From assembly GCA_033557465.1 (NCBI GenBank), contig JAWIIG010000037.1, positions 2,108,001 through 2,172,000 on the forward strand: a stretch of 64,000 bases of DNA, read 5' to 3'. This document shows, piece by piece, positions 31,950-42,068 of this stretch. The notes beneath the pieces are model-generated. The model was given only the letters and a program-made list of their open reading frames with translations. It searched no databases and had not been told where the DNA came from. Origin of the DNA: Ichthyophis bannanicus. Taxonomy: Eukaryota > Chordata > Amphibia > Gymnophiona > Ichthyophiidae. How positions within the stretch are numbered: position 1 is the first letter of the stretch; each line of letters begins with the position of its first letter. Made by a program: the position numbers and the translations under genes.

Positions 31950-33420
31950 TGTATGCAAATTCTAGAAGTCTAATAGAATATATACTGTAGCACTAAATGA
32001 GAGGTTAGATATGATTGGAATCTCAGAGACATGGTGGAAGGAGGACAACCAGTGGGACACTGTGATACCTGGGTACAAACTATATCGTAATGATAGAGCT
32101 GATCAAATTGGTAGAGGGGTTGCTCTCTATGTTAGAGAGGGCATTGAGTCACAAAGGAATAAAGTTTTGCAGGAAACAAAATTTGCTGTAGAATCTCTAT
32201 GGATTGAAATTCTATGTAAAAAGGGAAGGTGATGCAGTGAGGGTGTACTATCGACCACCTGGTCAGAATGAACAAATGGATGATGAAGTTCTCAAAGAAA
32301 TCAAGGAAGCTAACAAATGTTATAGCACAGTAATAATAATGGGTGATTTCAATTACCCCAGTATCGACTGGTCAGTGTCACGGCAGGACCTGCTAGGGAG
32401 ATAAGGTTTCTAGATGAAATAAATGTCTGCTTCTTGGAGCAGCTGGTTCATGAACTGACCAGAAGGGAAGCCATATAGGACCTAGTCCTTAGTGGAACAC
32501 CAGATCTGGTGCAAGAGATAAGGGTGTTGGGGCCACTTGGCAATAGTGATCATATGGCGGGTGCAGGCCTGTGATCCACGGTGTCTGACATAAGCAGGCA
32601 GGCCTAACTAGCTTGACCTGTAAATGAAGCCTGTGGAGAGGCACATAGGAATTGCACATCCCCCAATATGCTGCTATTGTAGGATAGAACTCTGTAAGAG
32701 AACTAAACTAACTTAGGTAAGCAGAACTGAGAGATGGAAAAATACAGAAAAATGTGTTTAAAAGTTACTGATAAGAAAAAGTACATCTGCAAGGAATATA
32801 ATTGGGAGTACTGACAGATGGGTTGCAGAGCCCTGCTCCCCTGCATGCACAAATTGGCTCTATGGCCTTGAGAGTGTGAAAGTAACAAGTTGATGAACTG
32901 ACCATTGTAATTGGGACTAGAAGGGGGGTATGCAGGTGCCATGCCCACTGAAGGGACATAATTGGATAAACTTATCAGTACCGGGACCAATGGAAGGGGT
33001 ACGGGAGGTACGGGAGAGTACCGGGACCAATGAAATATTTTTCTATACCTAGAATGGAACAGAAGTCTATAAAAATTGTTGTAATGCTTGAAAACTTTGC
33101 TCAGCCATTTTGAAATTGACTTGCTTGAGACTTGTGCACAAATAAATGATTTGGACCTTCTGAACAGACTCCTGGTATCATTGGTTTGTCTGCGCTTTGC
33201 TGCTACAATCATAGCATGAACACGTTTGATTTAATTAGTGGAGGAGAGATGGTAAGGAAATCCACAGTACTACCTTTTAACTTTCAAAAGGGAGACTATG
33301 ATAAAATGAGGAAAACAGTTAAGAAAAAGCTAAAAGGAGCGGTTGCAAAGGTTAAAGACTTACATCAAGCTTGGGTGTTGTTAAAAAATACTATCGTGGA
33401 AGCCTAGACCAGCTGTACTC
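31950..33420 (+). pseudogene. CR1 ORF2 endonuclease domain, interrupted
   Basis: Endonuclease landmarks: CLYANSRSL near 31,950, MIGISETWWKEDNQWDTVIP at 32,011, RGVALYVREGIES, VYYRPPGQNEQ, and IIMGDFNYPSIDWS near 32,335. The frame shifts near 32,225. The domain is then cut by the solo LTR at 32,555. It resumes at 33,214 with TVLPFNFQKGDYDKMRKTVK. The catalytic SDH block lies at the insertion point (S-D-H at 32,545-32,553). Confidence 0.75.
32555..33207. mobile_element. Solo LTR of an endogenous retrovirus-like element
   Basis: A 653-bp LTR starts TG ('tggcgggtgc') and ends CA ('tgctgctaca'). It is flanked by identical 6-base target-site duplications 'atcata' at 32,549-32,554 and 33,208-33,213. 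The CR1 copy at 58,180 shows the unoccupied site 'gtgatcata'. Promoter features on the plus strand: two 'agtaccgggaccaatg' repeats carrying CCAAT boxes (32,976 and 33,016), a TATA-like 'tctataaaaa' near 33,067, and a polyadenylation signal 'aataaa' near 33,142. No internal viral sequence remains, so it arose by LTR-LTR recombination. Confidence 0.9.
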
Positions 33421-33629
33421 CACACTTTAAGAAAAGTGGAAGGAAGCCCAAAAAACTGCCAGCATGGTTTAAAGGTGAGGTCAGAGAGGCTGTTGTTGCC
33501 AAGAAAGCATCTTTCAGGAAATGGAAAAAAGAGCCAAATGACGAAAACTGGAAACAGCACAAGCACTGGCAAGTTAAATGTAAGGCATTCATAAAGCAGG
33601 CAAAGGGAGAATTTGAGAAGAAGCTTGAT

Positions 33630-33897
33630 GTAATCTTTTAAACTTGTATATATGTATATTCTACGCCCCACCCACACAACTCAATCAAATGTATATTTAA
33701 ATTTGAAAGCCTCAATTCAATGTATAATGTACTAAATTGCTACTTCCTGTGTGATTCAAATCATCGCCCAATCGAATTCTGTATCCTAAAAATTATTGTA
33801 TTGTACGATACATTATGATTCTGTAAAGTAAACCGCTGTTGATCGTAGGAAGCAGCAGTATACAAATGTTTTCTAAATAAATAAATAAAAACATGAA
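33630..33897 (+). mobile_element. Short retroposon (LINE/SINE 3' end) inside CR1
   Basis: It interrupts the CR1 between 'gagaagaagcttgatg' and 'gactttttcaagtacattc', where the CR1 at 58,585-58,625 is continuous. Its end 'gtaaaccgctgttgatcgta', 'agtatacaaatgttttc' and (aaat)n tail is the 3' signature shared by L2-like LINEs here. It contains no frame. Confidence 0.65.
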
Positions 33898-33935
33898 ATA
33901 AAGACTTTTTCAAGTACATTCATTACAAAAAACCT

Positions 33936-35075
33936 GTGAGAGAGTCAGTTGGTCCATTAGATGATAGAGGGGGTAAAAGGGCACTAAGAGGCGACAAGGA
34001 GCTAGCGGAGAGACTGAATGAATTCTTTGCTTCTGTCTTTACTGAGCAAGATGTAGGGAAGTTACCCATGACTGAAGTGATATTTAAAGGTGCGGAAGAA
34101 TTGAAGGAAATATCGATACATTGGGAAGATGTATTACAACTATTTGAGAAACTGAAGAGTAGCAAATCATCTGGACCGGATAATATACATCCAAGGGTGT
34201 TGAAAGAACTGAAATATGAGATTGCAGACCTGCTAGTAGTAATCTGTGAACTATCATTAAAATCATCTGTAATACCTGAAGACTGGAGGATGCCGAATGT
34301 AACACCAATTTTTAAAAAGGGTTCCAGGGGTGATCTGGGAAACTACAGACCGGTGAGCCTGACGTCAGTTCTGGGAAAAATGGTAGAAGCAATCATAAAG
34401 AACAAAATTACTGAACATGTATATAGTCATGGCTTAATGGGAGACAGCCAACATGGCTTTAAACAAGGAAGATCTTGTCTTACTAATCTGTTATGTTTTT
34501 TTGAAGGTGTGAATAAACAGATAGACAAAGGTGAGTCGGTTGATATAGTGTATCTGGACTTTCAGAAAACCTTTGACAAGATCCCTCATCAGAGACTTTT
34601 GGCAAAACTAAAGAGTCATGGGATAGAAGGCAGTGTACTATTGTGGATCAGGAACTGGTTAAAAGATAGAAAGCAGAGGGTAGGGCTAAATGGCCAATTT
34701 TCCCAATGGAGAAAGTTAAATAGTAGTGTACCCCAGGGATCTGTGCTGGGTCCGCTGCTTTTTGACATATTCATAAATGACCTGGAAAAAGGAATTACGG
34801 GTGAGGTTATCAAATTTGCAGATGACACAAAACTATTTAAAGTTGTTAAAACCCATGAGGATTGTGGAAAATTGCAAGAGGATCTTGATAAATTGGAAGA
34901 CTGGGCATCCAAATGGCAGATGAAATTTAATGTGGACAAGTGCAAAGTTATGCACCTAGGGAAGAACAACCCAAACTATGGTTACACGATACATGGTTCC
35001 ACATTAGGAACCACCACCCAGGAAAAAGATTTAGGCGTCATTGTGGCTAACATGTTAAAACCCTCCACCCAGTGA
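33936..35075 (+). CDS. CR1 reverse transcriptase (partial open frame)
   Basis: About 380 codons are open. In order: ERLNEFFASVFTEQDVGKLP, SSGPDNIHPRVLKEL, VIPEDWRMPNVTPIFKKGSR, NYRPVSLTSVLGKMVE, QHGFKQGRSCLTNLLCFFEG, VYLDFQKTFDKIPHQRLL (motif A), SSVPQGSVLGPLLFDIF (motif B) and IKFADDTKLFK (FADD). It stops at 35,075 inside the thumb; coding-like sequence continues in frame after the stop until the SINE at 35,201. The remaining CR1 C-terminus is missing. Confidence 0.8.
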   Translation: MRESVGPLDDRGGKRALRGDKELAERLNEFFASVFTEQDVGKLPMTEVIFKGAEELKEISIHWEDVLQLFEKLKSSKSSGPDNIHPRVLKELKYEIADLLVVICELSLKSSVIPEDWRMPNVTPIFKKGSRGDLGNYRPVSLTSVLGKMVEAIIKNKITEHVYSHGLMGDSQHGFKQGRSCLTNLLCFFEGVNKQIDKGESVDIVYLDFQKTFDKIPHQRLLAKLKSHGIEGSVLLWIRNWLKDRKQRVGLNGQFSQWRKLNSSVPQGSVLGPLLFDIFINDLEKGITGEVIKFADDTKLFKVVKTHEDCGKLQEDLDKLEDWASKWQMKFNVDKCKVMHLGKNNPNYGYTIHGSTLGTTTQEKDLGVIVANMLKPSTQ

Positions 35076-35200
35076 GCAGTGGCGGCCAAGAGAGCAAATA
35101 GAATGCTTGGTCTCATAAGGAAAGGAATGGAAAATAAAACAAAGGATATTATAATGCCTCTGTATCGTTGCATGGCGTGATTGCCCCCTGAATATTTATT

Positions 35201-35470
35201 TCTATTCTCTTATATACCATGCTATTCTGCATCAATGTGGTTTACATTGAACAAACTGAAATTACACTGAACAGGGCATTATAACTTGGAAATAACTATT
35301 TTATAGGGAACATGGGCTATGGAGGGTTAAGAGTCTTGCCCAAGACCACCAGGAGCACCTGTGGGACTAGAAACCCCAGTCCTTCCAGCCCAAGGTTGCT
35401 GTCCTCTAGTGGGATTTGAACCTCTGACCTGGCCTGAAGTACCTTGCCCCAACCACTAGGCCACTCCTCC
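35201..35470 (-). repeat. tRNA-derived SINE inside CR1
   Basis: On the minus strand it opens with 'ggaggagtggcctagtggtt' (A box) and has the B box 'aggttcaaatcccac' about 40 bases later. It ends with a LINE-type 3' tail, 'aatgtaaaccacattgatgc' and 'gcatggtatataagagaata'. The CR1 at 59,860-59,890 shows the empty site around 'ttgaatattgtgtgcaa'. The composite of tRNA head and L2-like tail implies mobilisation by an L2-like LINE. Confidence 0.8.
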
Positions 35471-35721
35471 AATTGTGTGCAATTCTAGTCACTGTATCTT
35501 AAAAAGGATACAGTGTTTTTAGAAAAGGTTCAGAGAAGAGCCACCAAAATGGTAAAGGGGATGGAAGGATACTCCTATGAAGAAAAGCTCCAGTCCTGAG
35601 GAACTACTCCTGTTTCCAAGGATCTGTTGAAAACATCCTTTAGCGGCCCTGCAAGAACCTCTCTGAGCTCTTTCATACTCCTTCTTCTTCTTCCTCTCGG
35701 ACTACTCTCCACCCTTCTTCT

Positions 35722-36474
35722 GTCAAGTTGGGCCTCCTCAATTGCCGATCTTTAAGAAATAAAACCCTTTTAATCCATGATCTTGTCACCCGGGAGTCTT
35801 TCAACCTTTTATTCCTTACCGAGACCTGGTTAAAGGATGGGGAGGATGCTCTTCTCGCTCGCTGCCTCCCTCCTGGTTTCATAGCTGTCTCTGTTTCCCG
35901 CACAGCTCTTGTGCACTCCTCTCTTGCCTTTCTGGAAGTCTTTTCTCCCCTGTTGCACAATCCGGAAGCTCTTTTGCTCTGCCTCCAAACCTCTTCTCCC
36001 ATGCACATTCTTCTTATCTATTCCCCTCCGACACTTCGCCACGATCTTTGGAATTCTCTTTTACTGACTATTTCGGATCTATCGCTGACTTTTCCCTGTT
36101 TACTCATTGCAGGGGACTTTAATCTGCATCTTGACTCACCCTGTTCCTCCAGGGATCACTCTTTTGTCTCTTTTTTACAGGAGCTGTTCCTTTCTCAGCA
36201 TGTCTCCTTTCCCACTCACTCAGCTGGCCACACTCTTGATTTGCTTCTTTCCCCAACCTCTTCTACCTTCCTCATACATCTCTGTGCTATACCACTACCC
36301 TGGACAGATCATTACTGTTTGACCTTTCAATGTCTCCTTTCTATGGTAAATTCTTTGCCCCTCTCTCAGACAGCACATTCCCCCCCATCTGTCTACCCCC
36401 CTACGCTACTCCTGTTGTATCACCCCGCTTACTCTTCAACACTTTCCAGTTGCTGGGGATCTTTTACCTCCTGA
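35722..36474 (+). pseudogene. L2-like ORF2 endonuclease domain
   Basis: An open stretch of about 250 codons holds the APE-type endonuclease landmarks: GLLNCRSLRNKTLLIHDLV, NLLFLTETWLKD, LIYSPPTLRHDLW, LIAGDFNLHLDSP (catalytic GDFN) and HTLDLLLSPTS. The final TDHYCLTF is the equivalent of the SDH motif. It ends by frameshift before the linker region. Confidence 0.75.
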
Positions 36475-37174
36475 GTTCCCAACCTGATTCACAGGTTTCT
36501 CTCTGGTCCTCTAGTCTCTCAGCCACTCTTGAACATTTAGCCCCTTTACAGCCATGCTCCTCACATCACCACCCTTCACAACCCTGGTTTCAGTGGCCTT
36601 CACTTTCTCTGCACCCACCTCCGTCATGCCGAGCAGCTGTGGTGGAAGGCTCCCTCTATAACCACGTTATCATCCTTCAAAACACATCACTCCTATTATC
36701 GCTCTGAAGTTCACAAGGCCAAACAAGCTTACTTCTCTGCCACCATTTCCTCTGCTCCAAACCAGACCCGCCATCTTTATACTGTTCTCAAGTCTCTCAT
36801 GTCTCTTCGACCAGATTCTACCTCTGTGCCTTCCAAGTCCACTCCTTCCCCCTCACAGCTAGCATCCTTTTTCAACACTAAGATTCTTGACCTTAGGGCA
36901 TCACTGCCATACTGTCCTCCTCCTATTTCCTCTTCTCTCCCTTCTTCCCTTCCCCCCCCCCTCCGTCTTCCAACTCTCCCATGCCTGGGCCTCTTTCTAC
37001 CCACTTACTACATCCAAACTCATTGGAATGATCTCTTCTTCTAACAAGACTGCTCTCTGGACCCTATCCCCTCTTCTTGGCTACTTACACCTTCTCTTGC
37101 TCTCATCCCCTCAATTCTTATCATGATCAATACTAGTTTTTCCAAAGGTATCTTTCCCCACTCTTGGAAGCACA

Positions 37175-38425
37175 TTGTTATTCGTCCTGTTCTTAAGAAA
37201 CCCTCACTTGACCCCCCTCATTCTTGCTCACTATCGCCCCATTTCCAATCTCCCCTTTCTTTCTAAGATTCTTAAAAAAACAGTCTTTGCACAACTATCA
37301 CATCATTTGGATTCTACTCACTTTCTTCACCCCTGCCAATCAGGGTTTCGTCCAGGTCACAGTGTTGAGACTGTCCTTCTTGCTTTTCTCAATGAATTAT
37401 GTGTAGCTCATGATCGTGGTGATTTCTCAGTGGCGGTGTCTCTAGATTTATCTGCAGCTTTTGACCTGGTTGACCACTCCCTTCTTCTGTCTCGCCTACA
37501 CGAGGCTGGCCTCTGTAGCACAGTGTATCATTGGTTCCATTCCTATCTTTCCTCTTGGTCCTGTGCTGTTCTTTCTCTGTCTGGTTCCATCCTATCCTCT
37601 GACCCTTTTCCACTGCTCTATGGGGTGCCCCAGGGCTCTGTACTTGCACCTCTCCTTTTAATCTCTTTCTGGCACCACTTGCTCTTCTCATACAACAATT
37701 TGGGATTTCTGCCTTTTACGATGCCGATGACCTGGTTCTTCTACACCACACTTCCTCTCTTCATCCCAATCTCTCCATCCTCAATTCCTGTCTTTCAGCT
37801 GTTACGGGTTGGCTTACCACTAACTGTTTGCACCTTAACTTGGCTAAAACTGTAGCTATCTGGTTTACTCACGGCAGTCCTTCCCCATCGGTGGCCCCTT
37901 CATTCTCTGGATCACCTGTACCTTTAGTTTCCTGTTTCCAGTATCTGGGTGTCCACTTTGATTCTGATCTTTCCTTCCGGGCCCTCATTTCTCATGTCAC
38001 TAAGACTTCCTTTTCCTTTCTTCCTCAGATCAGTGCCATCCAGCCCTTTTTCATTCCACAAGCCATCACTGCTCTTTTGCTGTCCCTGGTTATGTCACGT
38101 ATTGATTTCTGCAGCTCTGTTCTTATTGGTCTTCCACAGTCACAGTTTCACAGATTACAATGCATTCAGAACACCGCTGCACGCATCATTACATACACTA
38201 CACATCGGGAACACGTAACACCTCTTCTTATTCACCTCCACTGGCTGCCCCTTGATTTCCGTATTCATTTCAAAATCCTCTCCTTGGTCCACCAGGTCCT
38301 TTACACTAACACACCGCAATATCTAGCAGACCTTGTTCAATTTCATACTCCCAGTCGTTCTCTCCGGCCACTTCACATATATCGCCTTCACCTCCCCTCT
38401 CCCTCATGTGCACATCTACTGTACA
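37175..38425 (+). pseudogene. L2-like ORF2 reverse transcriptase
   Basis: Two overlapping frames make up the RT. The first has [60 protein letters not shown] (motif A) and YGVPQGSVLAPLLL (motif B). A frameshift near 37,680-37,830 removes the catalytic aspartate box, seen only as an out-of-frame 'tacgatgccgatgacctg'. The second frame has LNLAKTVAIWFTHG, FQYLGVHFDSDLSF and HLHWLPLDFRIHFKIL. Confidence 0.75.
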
Positions 38426-38426
38426 T

Positions 38427-38569
38427 AACATAAGAACATAAGAACATAAGATATGCCATACTGGGTCAGACCAAGGTCCATCAAGCCCAGTATTCTGTTT
38501 CCAACAGTGGCCAATCTAGGTCATACGTACCTAGCAGTTTCCCCAAGGGACACAGGTTCCACAATGCTT
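38427..38569 (-). repeat. CR1 3'-end-derived short retroposon
   Basis: It begins with 'taagaacat' repeats and 'gatatgccatactgggtcag' and continues 'gtccatcaagcccagtat'. This is the reverse complement of the CR1 3' terminus seen at 60,380-60,482. It interrupts the L2-like ORF2. 'tgtac' occurs at both edges and may be a short target duplication. Confidence 0.7.
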
Positions 38570-38930
38570 GTACAGTCCACTCGCTCCTCTGCATTCTTTT
38601 TTATCGGTCCTGCACTTTGGAACTCCTTACCCACCTCCCTCAGGCTTGAACACCAATACACCACTTTTAAGAAGAACCAGAAAACCCACCTCTTCTCCTT
38701 AGCCTTTGACCTTCCCTCCCCTCTTGTGTGATCTTGCCTTTCCCAACCCTTTATCACTGTTTGCCTTCTCTGTCTAGTGTGTCTGATTACTATCTACTAT
38801 CCTGTCACTCATTGTCACTTCTTTTCTACTTTTCTGGCCTTTGGTCTTCTTTGTATAATTGAATATTGTAAACCGCTTTGATTTTTACAGAATGGCGGTA
38901 TATCAAATGAATAAACATAAACATATTCTT

Positions 38931-40393
38931 GTTTATGTCAGTTGATTAGATTGTTGTAGTCCTGCTGTTTCTCCTGGTATAGCCATTGGGTGGTTTGTGT
39001 CTTGTTCCTTCTCCAGTTCCTTTTGATTTTCCAAAGTACCTTCTTTGCTTCCCTTATTTCATGCAGATCTTATTTGCTGTCCATTGTGTCTGTCATACTT
39101 TTTGGTTGGTGCTCTTGCTGCTGCAGAGATGGTCTTGTTCCAGCACTCAATGACAGTGTCTAGGCCATTTGAATATAGTTCCAGGGTGGGAAGCGGTCCT
39201 TTTCAAAGGATTTAAATCTTCTTCTGGATGTTGTGGAATCTCCCATGCAGTTAGATAAGGGTGGGGCATGGTGAGTCTTATGCATTGGTGGTCAGACTAT
39301 GGTACTGGAGTGATTAGGGGTGTAGCAATGTTGTCATCTTGAAGGATCCAGGTTGGATGAACATCAGATCTGGAGTTGATCCTATTCAATGAGTAGGTTT
39401 AGTGAGGAGTTGTGTGTAGTGATGTATATCCATGACTCTGAGGAAGGTGTCAATCTCCTTGTTTGGTATTGAATTAAGATTGAAGTCTCTGAGAACAACC
39501 AGCAGTCTCTGGGGAGAATTTGTGGCACACATAGCTTCTAAGGAAGTGGGCAGGTCATATGTGGAGCCATTGGGGGCTCTATAGGTGAGGCAGATGGTGA
39601 GATGTTTATTCTCTATTACAATTGTGTTGCAGTGCTCTGTGTTTTGTGCTGTTAAGGTTCTGAATCTAAGGTGGGTTCTGGCTAGTATTAATACCCCTCT
39701 GCCTCTCTTGTTTGTTCGGGAACAGTTGAAAGCTGTATGTGTGGGGGGTTGTTTGGCCTGAGTCAGTCAGCCAGGTCTCGGTGATGCAGAGGATATCTGG
39801 TGGGTGTGCAGGTGGTTAATAATGGTGTTTGTTTTATTTCTAACGGATCTTGCATTTATGAGTTTAATGCTGACCGGAATATTCGGGGGAGTGTGTAGTG
39901 GTGTTTGTATTGGTGTTGGTCTTGATTTGTATGAGTGTGGGGTTTCTCTTGTGGGTGCACCTGTGTGTGTTTTGCCAGGGTGGTTGGTGACACAGTATGG
40001 ATGATGGTGGTAGTAGAATGGTGGTTGTAGATGATGGAGCAGGTTATGCATAGTGTGTGAATAGGTTTAGGAGTAGCAGGAATGCACAGAGGTAGTAGGG
40101 GACATACATATGGGGGCCTATGATCATTGGTCTTAGAGAGGGGGTTAGGTGAATCACCGCAACTGCACGGCAGCCACACAGAGTGTCAGAGTGCAGGTGA
40201 ATTGGATTCCCTTAGTCATGGAACACAGCAGTCCAGCTTCCCACTCCGGTGTTGGGCTACAGGAAGGATATGAGTGGCAATAGTCTCCTGTGCATTGCTG
40301 GTCATTTCTGGGGGGTGTAATTTGATTCTGGAGAGTTCAGATTTAAGGTATGTGTCTATGATGGATGATCGGTTAAGTCCAGGTGTTGCGTGG
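38931..40393 (-). mobile_element. Minus-strand LINE, 5' half (L2/Rex1-like)
   Basis: The minus strand carries an ORF2 start and endonuclease. Near 39,767-40,051 it reads VSIKLINARSVRNKTNTIIN, and further on ITETWL-type sequence, closely resembling LINVRSARNKIPLIADLI of the LINE at 16,335. The RT half is absent because the piece ends at 38,931, next to the L2-like 3' tail. It ends at 40,393 where an LTR fragment begins. Confidence 0.65.
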
Positions 40394-40744
40394 TGTGATA
40401 AGGAAGCTTATCAGGACCTAGAAGAGAGGGGTAAAAAGAAGGAATTTACCATAATAAAGGGACCCATTTTAAAAGGTCCAGGACTTAAAACTCCATTTGC
40501 TCCTAGAAAGCAGGTAATTCCTGGCTACAATAAGGAACAGAGTGCCCCTAGTGGTGGAAAGGAGAGGGAATACAGGCCCAGGGTAGTGAACCTTTACATC
40601 ACTGCATCCCCTAATCACTCAGCTGCCACGAGGGAGTTTGATCTCTCTCACCTGAGAGGGGAGAGGGTGGAGCAGGAGCCTGAGGGGTTTAAGTTTAGCT
40701 CAGTTAGATCAGTGAAAGCAGGAGGAAGTCGAGGACCAAGATGA
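40394..40744 (+). CDS. ORF inside the LTR fragment (unknown function)
   Basis: The frame opens with the LTR (CDKEAYQDLEERGKKK) and runs about 115 codons to TGA at 40,744. It is rich in Lys, Arg, Glu, Gly and Pro (for example GPILKGPGLKTPFAPRKQ). I recognise no domain. An ATG exists upstream in the flanking LINE (40,274), so in this copy the start is outside the LTR. See the parallel ORF at 61,831-62,778. Confidence 0.35.
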   Translation, partial: CDKEAYQDLEERGKKKEFTIIKGPILKGPGLKTPFAPRKQVIPGYNKEQSAPSGGKEREYRPRVVNLYITASPNHSAATREFDLSHLRGERVEQEPEGFKFSSVRSVKAGGSRGPR

Positions 40745-41540
40745 GGAGGGACAAGCAGAACACGTGGAGAGGAACTGGAAGGACTCCTGAGACCTGAGAG
40801 TGCTGCAACTGCTGACCAGAGAGAAAGAGAGAGCATAAGTTTTGCCTACACAAGAAGGAATGGAGCAGTAAGAGCCAGAAGCACTAATTGGAGAACAGGA
40901 CGTGCTGGATGGTGGCCAGAGCAAGTAAGACGTGAAGCTACTACAGGCTTTGATCAAGGTATGAGTCCCAGAAGCTTAGCTAATAAGGAGCACTACGTAT
41001 TTGCCAGAGACAGCTTGAACCATAACAAAAGGCAGTCAAGTAAGTTATCTGAATCTGAGCCAGAGAGTGAACCAATGGAATTGGGGGAGCCAGATTTACC
41101 TTGTGATGAAGAGGTCTCATAGATGGACTGCTCTGCATGCCAGTCTGCCAATTAAGAATGGTTGCCAGGGATGTCAACCGTAAAGAGAAGCCTCCAGTGT
41201 CCAAAGCCCTGAGAGCTGTGTTTGCTTGTTAATGTTCTAAGCTCAGGAGAAGTGTGACGCAGTGAAAAGCTGAAGCTTCCTGATTATCTTTTGAGAAACA
41301 GCTGTGAGCAGTGCTGAGCTCTTTTTGATGCTGTTTCAACTGAAGGAAGTAAGAAATGCTTTTGTTTGTCTAACTACTGAGAAAACCTTGAAAAGAGTTT
41401 TATCTGTTTGTGTGAATTTGTCTATCTGTATGAAGTGCTGAGTTTAAGCATACAAGATAGCCAGGTATTTGTTCTGGACTGGAAAGGGAAAGAAAACCTG
41501 GTTTAAAGTTTCTTTCTGTATGTTTTGGACCAGGGGTGGC
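40394..41540 (+). mobile_element. LTR fragment, relative of the LTR at 61,831
   Basis: It starts with 'tgtgataaggaagcttatca', identical to the first 20 bases of the LTR at 61,831, and keeps related purine-rich coding-like sequence. Its reading frame is open from the first LTR base (CDKEAYQDLEERGKKKEF) to a stop near 40,743. Further on the phrase MDCSACQSAN before a stop parallels MDCSLSKCYC at the end of the frame in the other copy. The U5 end is not found, so it is truncated somewhere near 41,540. Confidence 0.6.
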
Positions 41541-42068
41541 CCAAGGGGGGTGCGGGGCCATGTGCGGAGACTTGATGCGGGGCCTCATTTGCATAAGGCA
41601 CCTCATTTGCATAGATATTTGCATAATGTTACCATACACTAACTTTTAGTAAACATGCCTCTTAATGAGTATATGGATAAAGAAAGACTAAAAGATTTCT
41701 ACATTACTATAATCCAGTACCAACTACCAGGCACATTAGGAACTACTACAAACACTGCCCATTTAGAACCCATAGCAAACCCGCCGTATCCTAACAGCAC
41801 TACCAGGACTCACAAAGCACCATTCCCTACCTATCAAAAGGCAACACTGCAATACATTTCAGAGAATAACAATACATGACCTACTGGGGAAAGAGAACAA
41901 GTGGCAATGTCAAATAGGAATTATATAAACAGAATACCTCAGCTCAGTTACACATGCAGAACATAGACCATCACCAAACAAGGAATCACAATTTAGAAAC
42001 AGGAAGACAATAATTAAACTGGGAACCCCAAAAGCCAAACTTGGAATGTACAACTAATCACAGGAATT
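41541..42068. other. Junction region, probably LINE-derived
   Basis: It begins with 'ggggtggcccaaggggggtg' and includes a plus-strand frame at 41,655-41,879 (TTTNTAHLEPIANPPYPNST) of low-complexity composition that may belong to the LINE following at 42,069. I cannot place the boundary. Confidence 0.3.

Larger units (their letters stand above)
31360..35597 (+). mobile_element. CR1 LINE, nearly complete, with three nested insertions
   Basis: Order of parts: ORF1 C-terminal esterase-like region (31,389-31,739), endonuclease (31,950-32,548 and 33,214-33,420), RT (33,936-35,075 and on to 35,597). Insertions: a solo LTR at 32,555-33,207, a short retroposon at about 33,630-33,897, and a tRNA-SINE at about 35,201-35,470. 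The 3' end is cut where an L2-like LINE begins at about 35,598. The parallel CR1 at 57,130-60,482 shows the uninterrupted sequence at each insertion point. Confidence 0.85.
35598..38930 (+). mobile_element. L2-like LINE with endonuclease and RT
   Basis: The copy has an endonuclease (35,722-36,474), linker and RT (37,175-38,425). Its 3' end carries 'gtaaaccgctttgattttta', 'aatggcggtatatcaaatg' and an A-rich tail at 38,930. Frames shift near 36,440, 37,170 and 37,720. A 143-bp CR1-derived retroposon interrupts the end of ORF2 at 38,427-38,569. Confidence 0.82.

Noticed and set aside
40274..40744. Host gene starting at ATG 40,274
   Set aside because: The upstream 120 bases belong to the minus-strand LINE and the frame enters an LTR at 40,394; no splice or promoter evidence.
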